DNA of 64,000 bases from the NCBI RefSeq assembly GCF_004342915.1, contig NZ_SLWL01000014.1, forward strand, positions 26,413 to 90,412. Reading direction: 5' to 3'. Shown here piece by piece: positions 45,499 through 54,519 of the stretch. The number at the start of each line of letters is the position of its first letter. Position 1 is the first letter of the stretch. A model generated the notes under the pieces. That model was not told the DNA's origin and made no database searches. It was given only the letters and a program-made list of their open reading frames with translations. The position numbers and the translations under genes were made by a program. The DNA comes from Camelimonas lactis. GTDB lineage: Bacteria; Pseudomonadota; Alphaproteobacteria; Rhizobiales; Beijerinckiaceae.

Positions 45499-48400
45499 TT
45501 GCCAAGGTTGACCCCGCCCACGCGCTTCAGACTGCGCCGGAAAAAACGCGAGGCTTCAGCGCGCCGCCCCGCCAGTCAGGCGGGCGGCGCGCCGCACGGC
45601 GCGCGCCGGAGCCTTGCCCGGCGTTCCGTGCGCGCAGCCAGCCTGCTGGTCGCCGTCAGCGCCTGTTTCGCGGTGTTGCTCGCGGGCGTGCTCGCCGTGC
45701 GCCTGGCTATCGGCCCCATCGCCATCGAGGGGCTGTCCCAACGCGTGGCGGCCGCCATGAACCGGCAGATTGGCAATGGATGGGAGGCGCGCATCAACGC
45801 CGCCGCCATCAATCACGCCGGTCTCAATCCGGCGCTCACCCTGCAGGGCGTCGCCATCATCGCGCCGGATGGCCAACGGGCCATCGCCGCGCCGGAAGCC
45901 ACCGTCTCTGTCGATCCATGGAGCCTGGTCTGGGGCCAGTTCCGGCCGCGCTCCATTGAGTTCCGCGGTCTGGCGCTGCGGCTGGCCATGGGGGCGGAAG
46001 GCGAAATTTCGTTTCAGGCGGGCGCCGAAACGGAGCCAGCCGTCGCAACTTCACCCGCCACGGGCGGCGCTGCGGCGGCGGCGCCCCAATTGCCCGATAT
46101 CCTCGCCAGGGGCGTTGCCTCCGCCATCGAGCTGCTGACCCAGAGCGACGGCCTGCTTGGCGGCATCGACACCGCCAGCATCAGCGATGCGCGCGTCATC
46201 CTCGTCGGGGCGGATGGCGCCGAGCGCTTCCGGTTTAGCGACGCGGACCTGAGCTTCAGCCGGCCCAAGGACAATCTGCGCAATTTTTCGTTTGAACTGA
46301 CGGGCGGCAAGGGCCGCTGGCGCCTCGACGGCGCCGTATCCGGGCGCGGCGGAGAAAAGCGCGTCGCCAACGTCACGTTCCGCGACGTCCCCGTGTCCGA
46401 CCTCCAGGCGTTCAGCCATCGCGACAAGGCGGTGTGGACGGACATGCCCCTCTCGGGCTCGATCATGGGCGCGGTGCGCTCCGACGGCGTTCTGGTGGAT
46501 CTTGTCGCCAGGGTGCGCGGCGCTCCAGCGGTGATCCACACCGATGACCCGGACATGCCGCAGTTCACCATGAACGCCGCGGAGCTGGAAACGAGCTGGC
46601 GGCCCGCTGAGCAGAAGTTCGACATTCAACGCCTTCACGCCGCCTGGGACGGCTACCACGTCACCGCGTCGGGGGCGCTGGAGCGCGGCGAGGGCGATGA
46701 CCAGTGGCGACTGGCGCTGACATCCACGGACGCCCTGGCGGCGCCCTTCGGGCCAGGCGACGCGCCGCTGCCAGTTGACCGCATCACCGCGCGCCTGGCC
46801 GGCTCCAGCGATGGGGGAGCCCGCATCGACCAGTTTGATGTCGCGACCAGACTGGGACTGGTCTCGGTGACCGGCCAGCTGGGCGGCGTCGCCACCGGCG
46901 ATGGGGTCAACCTTGATATTGTCGGCAAGAACGCCGACACGCGCGCCGCCCTCGCCATGTGGCCGTCCTTCGCCGCCCGGGCCGTGCGCGATTACATGGG
47001 GCGCACGTTCATGTCCGGCCATGTGGACAGTTTTGACGTGCGCGTGCGCATGACCCGCGACGACATTCTGAAGGCGCGGCAGCGCATGCCCATGCGCGCC
47101 GGGGAACTGACGGTCGACGTGGCCATGCGCGACGCCATGTGGCGCGCCTCGCCCGACACTCCGCCGGTTCACGCCTCCGCCACCGCAGCCGTCACCGGCG
47201 TTGAGGCCCGCATCGCCGTGCAGGAGGCGCGGATGACGCCCGCCGACGGCCCGGCGTTGCCCATATCCGGCGGCGAGGTGGTCATCCATTCGGCGCAGCG
47301 GCCTGTGCCATCCGCCGATGTCGCCTTCCACGTCAGCGGCGACCTGCCGACCCTCATGCGCGTGATGGCCAGCGCCGGGCTCGGCGCCGCGCCGATTGAC
47401 CCCGCCCGGGTCAGCGGCCAAGCGCAACTGGATGTGGGGCTGACAATTCCCCTGAAGCCGGCGACCGAGGCCGTCGAGGTCCAGCCGCGGATTTCCGGCT
47501 CGCTCAGCGACGTCGCCATCACCCGCGTCATGGGCGAGCACGGCCTCGAGGCCGGCTCCTTCCAGGTGCTGGTCGATGACGCCCAGAGCCAGCTGAAAGG
47601 CGACGGGCGCATCGCCGCCGCGCCGGTCAATATCGACCTGCGGCAGCCGCGCAAAAGCCGCGCCGGCGGTGAAATCCGGGTCGCGGCGACGCTTGATGAC
47701 GCCGCCCGGGCCCGCTTCAACGTCAATCTGGGCTCCGGTTTTTCAGGACCGGTGACCATTCACGCCGCCCTGCCGCTGGACGACGCCGCCGGGCAGGATG
47801 CGACGAAGGCCGGCGGCCAGCGCATCGACGTGGACCTGGCGCGCGCGCGCATCGTCGAACTGCTGCCCGGCTGGTCCAAGCCCGCCGGAAAGCCTGGCCG
47901 GCTGACATTTCTGCTGGAGACCCAGCGGGGGGCCTGGCGACTTTCCGACCTTGCGCTGGAAGCCGGCAATGTTTCCGCCAGCAAGGGCGTGATGGAGGTC
48001 GACGCCAAAGGCGGCTTCCAGCGGCTGCGCTTTCCCAGCTTCCGCATGTCGCCCAGCGACAACATGCGCGTCGATGTCGAGCGGGTTGAGGACGTCTACA
48101 AGGTAAATGTGCGCGGCCAGTTCATCGACGCCAGACCAATGGTGCGCGCCATCGTCACCGATGACGGCGGCAAGGGCGCCCCGGCCAGCGGCGCCGGCGC
48201 GCCGAAGATCGATCTGGATCTCTCTGCCGCCATCCTCGCGGGCTTCAATGATGAATCGCTCACCAACGCCACGCTGAAACTCACCTCCCGCGGCGGCCAG
48301 GTGCGCCAGGCGGCCATGGACGGGCGCTTTGGCCAGGCTTCGGCTTCGCTGCGTCTTTCGCCGCAGGGGGCGGGGACGGAAAACCTGGAGGTCCGGGCCG

Positions 48401-49008
48401 CAAACGCCGGCGCGCTGCTCCGTTTCGCTGATCTTTACCGGCGCATGTATGGCGGTGATCTGGTCATTTCGGCCCAGCTCGGCCGCAGAACCCAGACCGG
48501 CTCGATCGATGTGGCGCGCTTCACGTTGCGGGATGAACCCGCCCTCGGGCGCATTGTCGCCGCCCAGCCGGCCGCCGGCTCCAAACGCATTAACGTATCG
48601 GAGGTGCCGTTTCAGCGCCTGCAAGGCTCGTTCGATCGCCGGGCCGGCAGGGTGCAGCTGCGCGACGGCATTATCTGGGGACCGCAGGTTGGCATCAAGC
48701 TTGATGGAACCGTCGATTTCGCGCGGGACCGCACCGATCTGACCGGCACGTTCATCCCCGCTTACGCCCTCAACAATGCGTTTGCCCGCATCCCGCTGGT
48801 GGGGCCGCTGATCGGCGGCGGCGCCAATGAGGGATTGTTCGCGGTCAGCTTCCGCATCACCGGGCCAGCCAGCGCGCCGACCCTGACGGTCAACCCGCTC
48901 ACCGCCGTGGCGCCGGGCATCTTCCGCAAGTTTCTGGAAGTGTTCACGCCAGATGGCGCGGGTCAGGCGCAACAGGCGCCGCCAACGCCCCCCGGTCGCG
49001 TTCCCTAG
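45499..49008 (+). CDS. Large AsmA-like / DUF3971 envelope protein (YhdP/TamB class)
   Basis: This protein of up to 1169 residues has a basic N-terminus, one membrane anchor (about 45-73) and a long beta-rich periplasmic body (DUF3971 in the middle, an AsmA-like C-terminal region with FARIPLVGPLIGGGANEGLFAVSFRITGPASAPTLTVNPL). AsmA-like proteins form groove-shaped bridges that move phospholipids to the outer membrane. The end TVNPLTAVAPGIFRKF is typical of the Hyphomicrobiales members. The start is uncertain: TTG 45499 is the first in frame; GTG 45628 would shorten it by 43 residues. An ATG at 45489 with a good AGGGA is in another frame. It is convergent with tyrS. Confidence 0.82.
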   Translation: MPRLTPPTRFRLRRKKREASARRPASQAGGAPHGARRSLARRSVRAASLLVAVSACFAVLLAGVLAVRLAIGPIAIEGLSQRVAAAMNRQIGNGWEARINAAAINHAGLNPALTLQGVAIIAPDGQRAIAAPEATVSVDPWSLVWGQFRPRSIEFRGLALRLAMGAEGEISFQAGAETEPAVATSPATGGAAAAAPQLPDILARGVASAIELLTQSDGLLGGIDTASISDARVILVGADGAERFRFSDADLSFSRPKDNLRNFSFELTGGKGRWRLDGAVSGRGGEKRVANVTFRDVPVSDLQAFSHRDKAVWTDMPLSGSIMGAVRSDGVLVDLVARVRGAPAVIHTDDPDMPQFTMNAAELETSWRPAEQKFDIQRLHAAWDGYHVTASGALERGEGDDQWRLALTSTDALAAPFGPGDAPLPVDRITARLAGSSDGGARIDQFDVATRLGLVSVTGQLGGVATGDGVNLDIVGKNADTRAALAMWPSFAARAVRDYMGRTFMSGHVDSFDVRVRMTRDDILKARQRMPMRAGELTVDVAMRDAMWRASPDTPPVHASATAAVTGVEARIAVQEARMTPADGPALPISGGEVVIHSAQRPVPSADVAFHVSGDLPTLMRVMASAGLGAAPIDPARVSGQAQLDVGLTIPLKPATEAVEVQPRISGSLSDVAITRVMGEHGLEAGSFQVLVDDAQSQLKGDGRIAAAPVNIDLRQPRKSRAGGEIRVAATLDDAARARFNVNLGSGFSGPVTIHAALPLDDAAGQDATKAGGQRIDVDLARARIVELLPGWSKPAGKPGRLTFLLETQRGAWRLSDLALEAGNVSASKGVMEVDAKGGFQRLRFPSFRMSPSDNMRVDVERVEDVYKVNVRGQFIDARPMVRAIVTDDGGKGAPASGAGAPKIDLDLSAAILAGFNDESLTNATLKLTSRGGQVRQAAMDGRFGQASASLRLSPQGAGTENLEVRAANAGALLRFADLYRRMYGGDLVISAQLGRRTQTGSIDVARFTLRDEPALGRIVAAQPAAGSKRINVSEVPFQRLQGSFDRRAGRVQLRDGIIWGPQVGIKLDGTVDFARDRTDLTGTFIPAYALNNAFARIPLVGPLIGGGANEGLFAVSFRITGPASAPTLTVNPLTAVAPGIFRKFLEVFTPDGAGQAQQAPPTPPGRVP

Positions 49009-49158
49009 CGCATAAGGCGGAGCTTTTTTCCCCGGGAAAGCTTGCAACCGCAAAGAAGCGCGCGAGCGTCAGGCTTCGCCGGGCAGCTCTGGAGGAGCAG
49101 CCTGCGCGTGAGCGGACCAGCGTGCGGGAGAGCGATGCATGGGCAGAAGCGGCGCATG

Positions 49159-49184
49159 AAAAAAGGGCGGCCCGCAGACCGCCC
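49159..49184 (-). terminator. Intrinsic terminator after tyrS
   Basis: On the minus strand GGGCGG and CCGCCC (49084-type stem at 49079-49084 and 49065-49070 offset within 49159-49184: positions 49179-49184 and 49165-49170) enclose an 8-base loop and are followed by six T's (49164-49159). It lies 28 bases after the tyrS stop. Confidence 0.78.
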
Positions 49185-49211
49185 CTCATGTTCATTGTTG
49201 CAGGACCGGCT

Positions 49212-50504
49212 TCAGGCGAAGCGCAGCAGCACGTGCTTCTTCCTTCCGAAGGAAAGCTTGATAACGCCGTCGCCGGTGAGGGCGGCTTCCGTCAGCGCCG
49301 CCCGTTCGTCGGTCACCACCACATCATTGACGCGCAGGCCGCCGGCCTTGATCTGGCGGCGCGCCTCACTGGTGGAGGCGACCAGCCCCGCGCTGGCGAA
49401 GGCGGAAAGCACGCCAAGCCCCGCCCTGAGGTCGGCGACGGCCAGGGTGACGCTGGGCAGATCCGCCGCAAGCGCGCCTTCCTCGAAGGTCTTGCGCGCC
49501 GTTTCCGCCGCCTGGTCAGCCGCCGCCCGGCCGTGCAGCAGGGCCGTGGCTTCGGTGGCCAGAATCTTCTTGGCCTCATTCACCTCGCTGCCGCCCAGGG
49601 CCGCCAGCCTGGCGATCTCGTCCAGCGGCAGCACGGTGAACAGCTTGAGGAAGCGCGCCACGTCCGCATCCTCGGTGTTGCGCCAGAACTGCCAGTACTC
49701 ATAAGGGCTGCGCATGTCGCCCTTCAGCCAGACGGCGCCGCTGGCGGTCTTGCCCATCTTGGCCCCGGAGGCGGTGGTGATCAGCGGGCAGGTGAGGGCG
49801 TAAAGCTGGGGGCGCCCCATGCGACGGCCGAGGTCGATGCCGTTGATGATGTTGCCCCATTGGTCCGATCCGCCCATCTGCAGCACGCAGTCGTGGCGCT
49901 TGCTCAGTTCGACGAAGTCGTAGGCCTGGAGGATCATGTAATTGAATTCCAGGAACGACAGTTCGTGCTCGCGCTCCAGGCGGGTCTTCACCGAATCGAA
50001 GCTGAGCATGCGATTGACGGAGAAGTGCTTGCCGACGTCGCGCAGGAAATCGATGTAGTTCAGCGGCGCCAGCCACTCGGCGTTGTCGACCATGAAGGCG
50101 GCCGCCCCCGCGCCGGCGCCGTGCGGGGCCGGCTCCAGACCATCCTGGCCGCCGCCGAAGTCGATGAAGCGGGAGAACACCGTGCGCAGGCTCTGCTTGT
50201 TCTCCCCGATCTGCTCCAGGGTCAGGATCTTGCGGCTCTCATCCTTGCCGGAGGGGTCGCCGACGCGGGTGGTGCCGCCGCCCATCAGGGCGATCGGCCG
50301 GTGGCCGGTTTGCTGGAACCAGTGCAGCATCATGATCGACAGCAGATGGCCCACATGCAACGAGGGGCCCGTGCAGTCATAACCGACATAAGCGGTGAGC
50401 TGACCCGTCGCCGCCTTCTCGTCCAGCCCCGGCAGGTCCGAGCACTGGTGGATGTAACCGCGTTCCGTCAGGACGCGCAGGAAGTCGGATTTTGGCGCGG
50501 TCAT
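49212..50504 (-). CDS. tyrS: Tyrosyl-tRNA synthetase
   Basis: This 430-residue class I synthetase charges tRNA-Tyr. The HIGH-type motif is HVGH (in [10 protein letters not shown], about residues 50-53), and the KMSKS loop reads KMGKT (in [14 protein letters not shown]). [15 protein letters not shown] and [14 protein letters not shown] are typical of the bacterial TyrRS-alpha group. A C-terminal S4 RNA-binding domain (about 365-430) is present. ATG 50504 follows AGAGGTGAG. It is divergent from anmK in many relatives; here an accessory segment lies between the two. Confidence 0.96.
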   Translation of the reverse strand: MTAPKSDFLRVLTERGYIHQCSDLPGLDEKAATGQLTAYVGYDCTGPSLHVGHLLSIMMLHWFQQTGHRPIALMGGGTTRVGDPSGKDESRKILTLEQIGENKQSLRTVFSRFIDFGGGQDGLEPAPHGAGAGAAAFMVDNAEWLAPLNYIDFLRDVGKHFSVNRMLSFDSVKTRLEREHELSFLEFNYMILQAYDFVELSKRHDCVLQMGGSDQWGNIINGIDLGRRMGRPQLYALTCPLITTASGAKMGKTASGAVWLKGDMRSPYEYWQFWRNTEDADVARFLKLFTVLPLDEIARLAALGGSEVNEAKKILATEATALLHGRAAADQAAETARKTFEEGALAADLPSVTLAVADLRAGLGVLSAFASAGLVASTSEARRQIKAGGLRVNDVVVTDERAALTEAALTGDGVIKLSFGRKKHVLLRFA

Positions 50505-50887
50505 CAGTTCGCTCACCTCTATAGCTCTGGCAAAGGTCAAACCTGCCCATCAGGGCCGGGCGCCGCCCGGCCTCCCGATCCGGCCATCTTGCCTGCCGCG
50601 CATCGCGGAAGGCGTTGGGGGGGCCGGCGCGGGTAACGCAAAATTTGGCTGGCGCGCATGTAACACCTTTGCGGCGCGAGATCACGCGGGATCACGCCTG
50701 CCGGCGCGTTGACAGGCCGTGGCGGCGCGAATCATTCGCTCTCACGCCCCCGGGGACAGGACCGCCATGGCGCGTCGGGCGGGCGGGGCGGGACCGGGGA
50801 CAGGCCAGGAACCCGGCGCGCCCGACGCTGTGGACTGCGCGTGGCTGCATGGGCGGGCGGCGTCCGCCCATGGCCTTCATGCCTCTG

Positions 50888-51074
50888 ATTATGCGAATTA
50901 ATCCTGCAGATATGGTCAAGCTTACGCCCGCGACGCGCCAGGCCATGTCAAGGCGCATGCAAACCAGTCGTCAAATACACGCTTTCACATGCACCCCCTG
51001 CCGTAGTAACTTGCGCTGACTCGCAAAATTCTCAAAATTTGCAATTATGCAAAATATTTATGCAATTATGCGAA
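50888..51074 (+). repeat. Three dispersed ATTATGCRAA repeats
   Basis: ATTATGCGAA at 50888-50897, ATTATGCAAA at 51044-51053 and ATTATGCGAA at 51065-51074. The last two sit within an 11-base direct repeat TGCAATTATGC (51040-51050 and 51061-51071) spaced 21 bases apart, two helical turns, as expected for a multi-site operator. Confidence 0.7.
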
Positions 51075-51117
51075 GTCATCGCTGTCACGAAAAATTCCGA
51101 CCAGACATCTGGATATA

Positions 51118-51132
51118 GGTATGGGCCATACC
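51118..51132. promoter_or_regulatory. 15-base palindrome, candidate operator
   Basis: GGTATGG (51118-51124) and CCATACC (51126-51132) are perfect inverted repeats around one central G. They are flanked by ATCTGG and CCAGAT, about 180 bases upstream of the resolvase-like gene. Confidence 0.45.
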
Positions 51133-51310
51133 AGATACATGGGGTTCACCCGCTCGTCTCCTTGAGGAAGCATGCAGCGGATCGCGGGATACCGACGCAC
51201 GAAACTGGGGCAAGACTGGAAAATAGGGCGGGCCTTCTGAGCCATGCGCGCATGAATGCATGAAAGATGAGGGAAAGCCTGCCTGAAAGACTGAACGTGG
51301 GGGGGAGGAG

Positions 51311-51859
51311 GTGCGCATTGGTTTTGGACTGGCCGCCCAGGAGGAGCATGTCAGCGACGAAGCTTTCCTGGAATCATGCGGCGCCGAACGTGTCTTCCTG
51401 GCCGCAACGCCAGAGAGCCGGCTGCCAACGCTCGCGCATGCGATCGCCTTTCTCCGGCAGGGCGACGTCTTTTTAGTTCAATCTCTCGAAAGGCTTGGGG
51501 ACAGCCTCGAAGAAATCGTCGCTGCGCTTGAAAAGGTTTCGAAAACCGGCGCCGCCATCCAGGTGGGCGAAAACGACGTCACGCCCGGCACGCCGCTCGG
51601 CGACGCATTGCTGCCGGTGTCCAGATATCTCGCGGAGCGCATCCGCCACCCGGCCCCACCCAACGCGCCCGAAGCGTCTGATGAATCGCGCCGGGACGGG
51701 CCGGAGAGGCGACAGCGCGGACGCCCGGCCGTCCTGACCGGCGCGCAGCGGGAGCGCGCCCAACGCCTCGTGACCGAGCAGGGCATGTCCACCCGCCAGG
51801 TCGCGCGGCGCTTCGGCGTCTCCACCGCGACGATCTACCGGATTCTCCAGGAAACATAG
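51311..51859 (+). CDS. Resolvase-like DNA-binding protein lacking catalytic residues
   Basis: This 182-residue protein has a serine-recombinase N-terminal fold (about 1-95), beginning MRIGFGLAAQ where active resolvases read MRxGYARVST. The catalytic Ser is replaced by Ala (A9), and the neighbouring Arg by Leu. VQSLERLGDS matches the VxxLDRLGRD motif but keeps only one of its catalytic arginines. The C-terminus (137-182) is an intact Hin/resolvase helix-turn-helix, GRPAVLTG...STRQVARRFGVSTATIYRIL. It should bind DNA without cutting it, suggesting a repressor or architectural role. GTG 51311 is the first in-frame start and matches the family N-terminus; the purine run GGGGGAGGAG directly precedes it. 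Confidence 0.78.
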   Translation: MRIGFGLAAQEEHVSDEAFLESCGAERVFLAATPESRLPTLAHAIAFLRQGDVFLVQSLERLGDSLEEIVAALEKVSKTGAAIQVGENDVTPGTPLGDALLPVSRYLAERIRHPAPPNAPEASDESRRDGPERRQRGRPAVLTGAQRERAQRLVTEQGMSTRQVARRFGVSTATIYRILQET

Positions 51860-52174
51860 GCCGGCCAGGCGGGAAACACACGGAGGCGCGGCCCCGACGC
51901 AACGATCACCAGGCTTGCCGCGCCCGCGCGCGCCTGCCGCTCCCGCACGGCCCGGAATACTGCTACGATCGGACAACAGGTGTTTGCCTTGCGACGCAAA
52001 CACGCCTGCCCCTGGTCGGCCGATCATCCTGAAATGGAGTTCTCCCCTGCCGTTCTGGACTGACGCATTTTTCCGCCCGGCCGGACGCCTTCTGGCGTCA
52101 CGAGGCCCTCACCGTGTTTCAGGCCGCGCTATCGCGAAAGATGGCTCGCGCCATGGCCAGACGATGGGCGCGCC
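51860..52174. other. Intergenic region before anmK
   Basis: No gene is supported in these 315 bases. A CAACAGGTGTTTG dyad (51974-51986) is the only local feature noticed; it presumably includes the anmK promoter. Confidence 0.45.
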
Positions 52175-53287
52175 ATGACGGTCCGGCGGGCGATTGGGCT
52201 GATGAGCGGCACCTCCATGGACGGCGTCGATGTGGCGTTGCTGGAAACGGATGGCGAGACCATTCACGCCTTCGGCCCCACCGGCTATCGGGCCTACAGC
52301 GCCTCGGAGCGTTCTGTTCTGGCGCAAGCCATGGCCGAGGCGCCGGCGCTGACGCGCCGCGACGACAGGCCGGGCGTCCTTGCGACGGCGGAAGATCTGG
52401 TGACCGCCGCCCACGCAGAAGCAGTCCAGGCTTTTCTGGCTCATAACGGCCTGTCGTCACCGGATATCGACGTTATCGGCCTTCACGGGCAAACGGTGCT
52501 GCATCGTCCGCAGGCCCGCCTGACCGTGCAACTCGGCGATGGAGCCGGCCTCGCCGCCGCCACAGGCATTCCGGTGGTTTACGATTTCCGGGCGGCGGAC
52601 GTGGCGGCTGGTGGCCAGGGCGCGCCGCTCGTTCCGGTGTTCCACGCCGCGCTGGCGCGCTGGGCGGGCCTGTCGGCGCCCGTGGCCTTCCTGAACATCG
52701 GCGGCGTCGCCAATGTCACGTTCATCAATGCCGATGGGTCGCTCGTGGCGTTCGATACGGGTCCGGGCAACGCCCTGCTTGATGACTGGATGCGGACCCG
52801 CACCGGCGCGGCCATGGATGCGGATGGCGCAACGGCGGCGGCGGGAGCCCCTGACGAGGCGCTGCTGTCCTGGTTGCTGGCCCATCCCTGGTTCGACGCG
52901 CCGCCGCCGAAGTCGCTGGATCGCAACTGGTTCTCGCCCGGCGTCGCCGCGCACCTGGGCGCCCCTGACGGCGCCGCCACCCTGACGCACTTCACGGTCC
53001 GCGCCATCGCCCGGGCGGTGGAGGCTTCGGGCGGCCCGCCGCCCGCCTGCTGGATCGTCTGCGGCGGCGGCGCCCACAACCCTGAACTGATGCGGCTGCT
53101 GCGGGAGCGTCTGCAGGCCCGCGTCATCGCAGCTGACGCGGCGCGGCTGACCGGCGACTTCATCGAGGCCCAGGCCTTCGCCTACCTTGCTGTCCGCAGC
53201 CTCGACGGCCTGCCGATCACCTGGCCCGGTACGACCGGCGCGCCAGCGCCGCTGGCCGGCGGCGTACTTGCCGTTCCCCCCCTGTGA
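52175..53287 (+). CDS. anmK: Anhydro-N-acetylmuramic acid kinase
   Basis: This 370-residue ASKHA-fold kinase opens the 1,6-anhydro ring of anhydroMurNAc and phosphorylates it, recycling cell-wall sugars released during growth. The phosphate-1 motif IGLMSGTSMDGVDVALLETD is at the N-terminus. VIGLHGQTVLHRP, VVYDFRAADVAAGGQGAPLVP, LNIGGVANVTFI and VAFDTGPGNALLDDWM are family motifs. ATG 52175 gives the normal start. It works downstream of lytic transglycosylase turnover, complementing amiC and mrcA in this window. Confidence 0.95.
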   Translation: MTVRRAIGLMSGTSMDGVDVALLETDGETIHAFGPTGYRAYSASERSVLAQAMAEAPALTRRDDRPGVLATAEDLVTAAHAEAVQAFLAHNGLSSPDIDVIGLHGQTVLHRPQARLTVQLGDGAGLAAATGIPVVYDFRAADVAAGGQGAPLVPVFHAALARWAGLSAPVAFLNIGGVANVTFINADGSLVAFDTGPGNALLDDWMRTRTGAAMDADGATAAAGAPDEALLSWLLAHPWFDAPPPKSLDRNWFSPGVAAHLGAPDGAATLTHFTVRAIARAVEASGGPPPACWIVCGGGAHNPELMRLLRERLQARVIAADAARLTGDFIEAQAFAYLAVRSLDGLPITWPGTTGAPAPLAGGVLAVPPL

Positions 53288-53703
53288 CGACAACAGCGCG
53301 CGCCGGCGCAGCCTGACCCGGCGCCGGCCCGCGATTTTTCACGTTGGAGCCGCTACCCAGGATGAGCGGCAGCGCTTCCGTCGCAGCCAAAGGCGGGCAA
53401 AAACGTCCCGTCCGGGCGCCCGCGCGCGAACCATTACGCCAGCATTTGCCCCGGATGTCCGCGGGAGCTTTGCCAGGGGGGAGCTTGTCAGGAGAACTTT
53501 CGACGGGGCGAACGGCAAAGGGCCGCCCTGTAGGCGGCCCTCCGATCTCCAGCACAATCCCCGGCATTCCCTCGCCCCAGGGCATTTTCGGGAAGGCGAG
53601 GCCACTTTCGGGGGAAAATCCCCAGGCCCGTGAGATGGCGCATTTTCTGCGAACAGGTATTCACCGAAGGCGCTCCAGACCAGCCGTCCGGCCAGGCGCC
53701 TGG
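53288..53703. other. Intergenic region between anmK and the hydrolase gene
   Basis: No gene is supported in these 416 bases between convergent genes. They contain one clear hairpin (53519-53541). Confidence 0.55.
53519..53541 (-). terminator. Hairpin between convergent anmK and hydrolase genes
   Basis: AGGGCCGCC (53519-53527) pairs perfectly with GGCGGCCCT (53533-53541) around a 5-base loop; on the minus strand a short TTT follows. It could end either transcript. Confidence 0.45.
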
Positions 53704-54411
53704 TCAGTCTTCCCCGGCCTCTTCCTCAACCGGGTCCGGCGGCGGGGGCAGGGCGGCGGTTTCCTCCTCGCTGGCCCCAAGGCGCTTGTCGAGATAGTCG
53801 TCCACGACCGCGATCAGTTCATCGACCTTGCCGTCGAAGAAATGGTTGGCCCCCTCGATCACCGCATGCTCAAGCAGGATGCCCTTCTGGGTCTTCACCT
53901 TCTCGATCACCGGCACCACGTCCTTCACCGGCGCCACCCGGTCTTCCGAGCCGTGCACGAACAGGCCGGAGGAAGGGCAGGGCGCCAGGAAGGAGAAATC
54001 ATACCGGTTGGCCATGGCGGCGATGGAGATGAACCCCTCGATCTCCGGGCGCCGCATCAGCAACTGCATGCCGATCCAGGCGCCAAAGGAGATGCCGGCG
54101 ATCCAGCAGGTGCGGGCTTCCGGGTTGATCGACTGCACCCAGTCGAGCGCCGCGGCGGCGTCGGAGAGTTCGCCAACGCCATGGTCGAAACTGCCCTGGC
54201 TGCGGCCGACGCCGCGGAAGTTGAAGCGCAGCACGGAGAAGCCGCGTTTCACATAGGTGTAATAGAGATTGTAGGCGATCTGGTTGTTCATCGTCCCGCC
54301 AAACTGCGGGTGCGGATGCAGGATCACCGCGATCGGCGCGCCCTTGCGCTTTGACGGGTGATACCGGCCTTCGATGCGTCCGGCAGGGCCAGGAAAGATG
54401 ACTTCAGGCAT
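53704..54411 (-). CDS. Alpha/beta hydrolase
   Basis: This 235-residue alpha/beta-hydrolase has the oxyanion region LHPHPQFGGTMNN, VLRFNFRGVGRSQG, the nucleophile elbow GISFGAW (Ser), and a late His in EGANHFFDGKVDEL with Asp in HGSEDRVAP completing a triad. The C-terminus is an acidic Pro/Glu tail. The family (often listed as CocE/NonD or DUF-type hydrolase) has no fixed substrate. ATG 54411 is used; an upstream TTG is less likely. It is divergent from sufS2, a neighbour relationship common in Hyphomicrobiales. Confidence 0.85.
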   Translation of the reverse strand: MPEVIFPGPAGRIEGRYHPSKRKGAPIAVILHPHPQFGGTMNNQIAYNLYYTYVKRGFSVLRFNFRGVGRSQGSFDHGVGELSDAAAALDWVQSINPEARTCWIAGISFGAWIGMQLLMRRPEIEGFISIAAMANRYDFSFLAPCPSSGLFVHGSEDRVAPVKDVVPVIEKVKTQKGILLEHAVIEGANHFFDGKVDELIAVVDDYLDKRLGASEEETAALPPPPDPVEEEAGED

Positions 54412-54473
54412 ACTCAACCTTGCTGATGCGGCTGACCGCGCCCCTCTGGAACGTGAAGGCGCGGCAGGCGCGC

Positions 54474-54501
54474 TTGACTTCGGGACAGGTCGGCCTAAAA
54501 A
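54474..54501 (+). promoter_or_regulatory. Candidate suf operon promoter
   Basis: TTGACT (54474-54479) and TAAAAA (54496-54501) are spaced 16 bases on the plus strand, immediately before the palindrome at 54506-54519. Confidence 0.45.
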
Positions 54502-54505
54502 GGGC

Positions 54506-54519
54506 TTAGAACGGTTCTA
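54506..54519. promoter_or_regulatory. Irr/ICE-like iron-control palindrome
   Basis: TTAGAA-CGG-TTCTA (54506-54519) contains the perfect dyad TAGAAC-G-GTTCTA (54507-54519). It closely resembles the iron control element bound by the haem-sensing regulator Irr in Rhizobiales, which controls suf genes. It sits just after the candidate -10. Confidence 0.6.

Larger units (their letters stand above)
50505..51310. other. Accessory intergenic region with AT-rich repeats
   Basis: These 806 bases between tyrS and the resolvase-like gene carry no supported gene. From about 50880 the DNA is clearly AT-richer than the surroundings. It contains three ATTATGC-type repeats, a 15-base palindrome, a perfect 9-base inverted repeat (CATGGGCGG 50848-50856, CCGCCCATG 50864-50872) and an isolated TTGACA (50709-50714). 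Confidence 0.6.

Noticed and set aside
51039..51263. A 74-codon frame beginning in the AT-rich repeats
   Set aside because: It starts with TTG without a ribosome binding site, and its repetitive start (MQLCKIF, MQLCEVI) merely reflects the DNA direct repeat.
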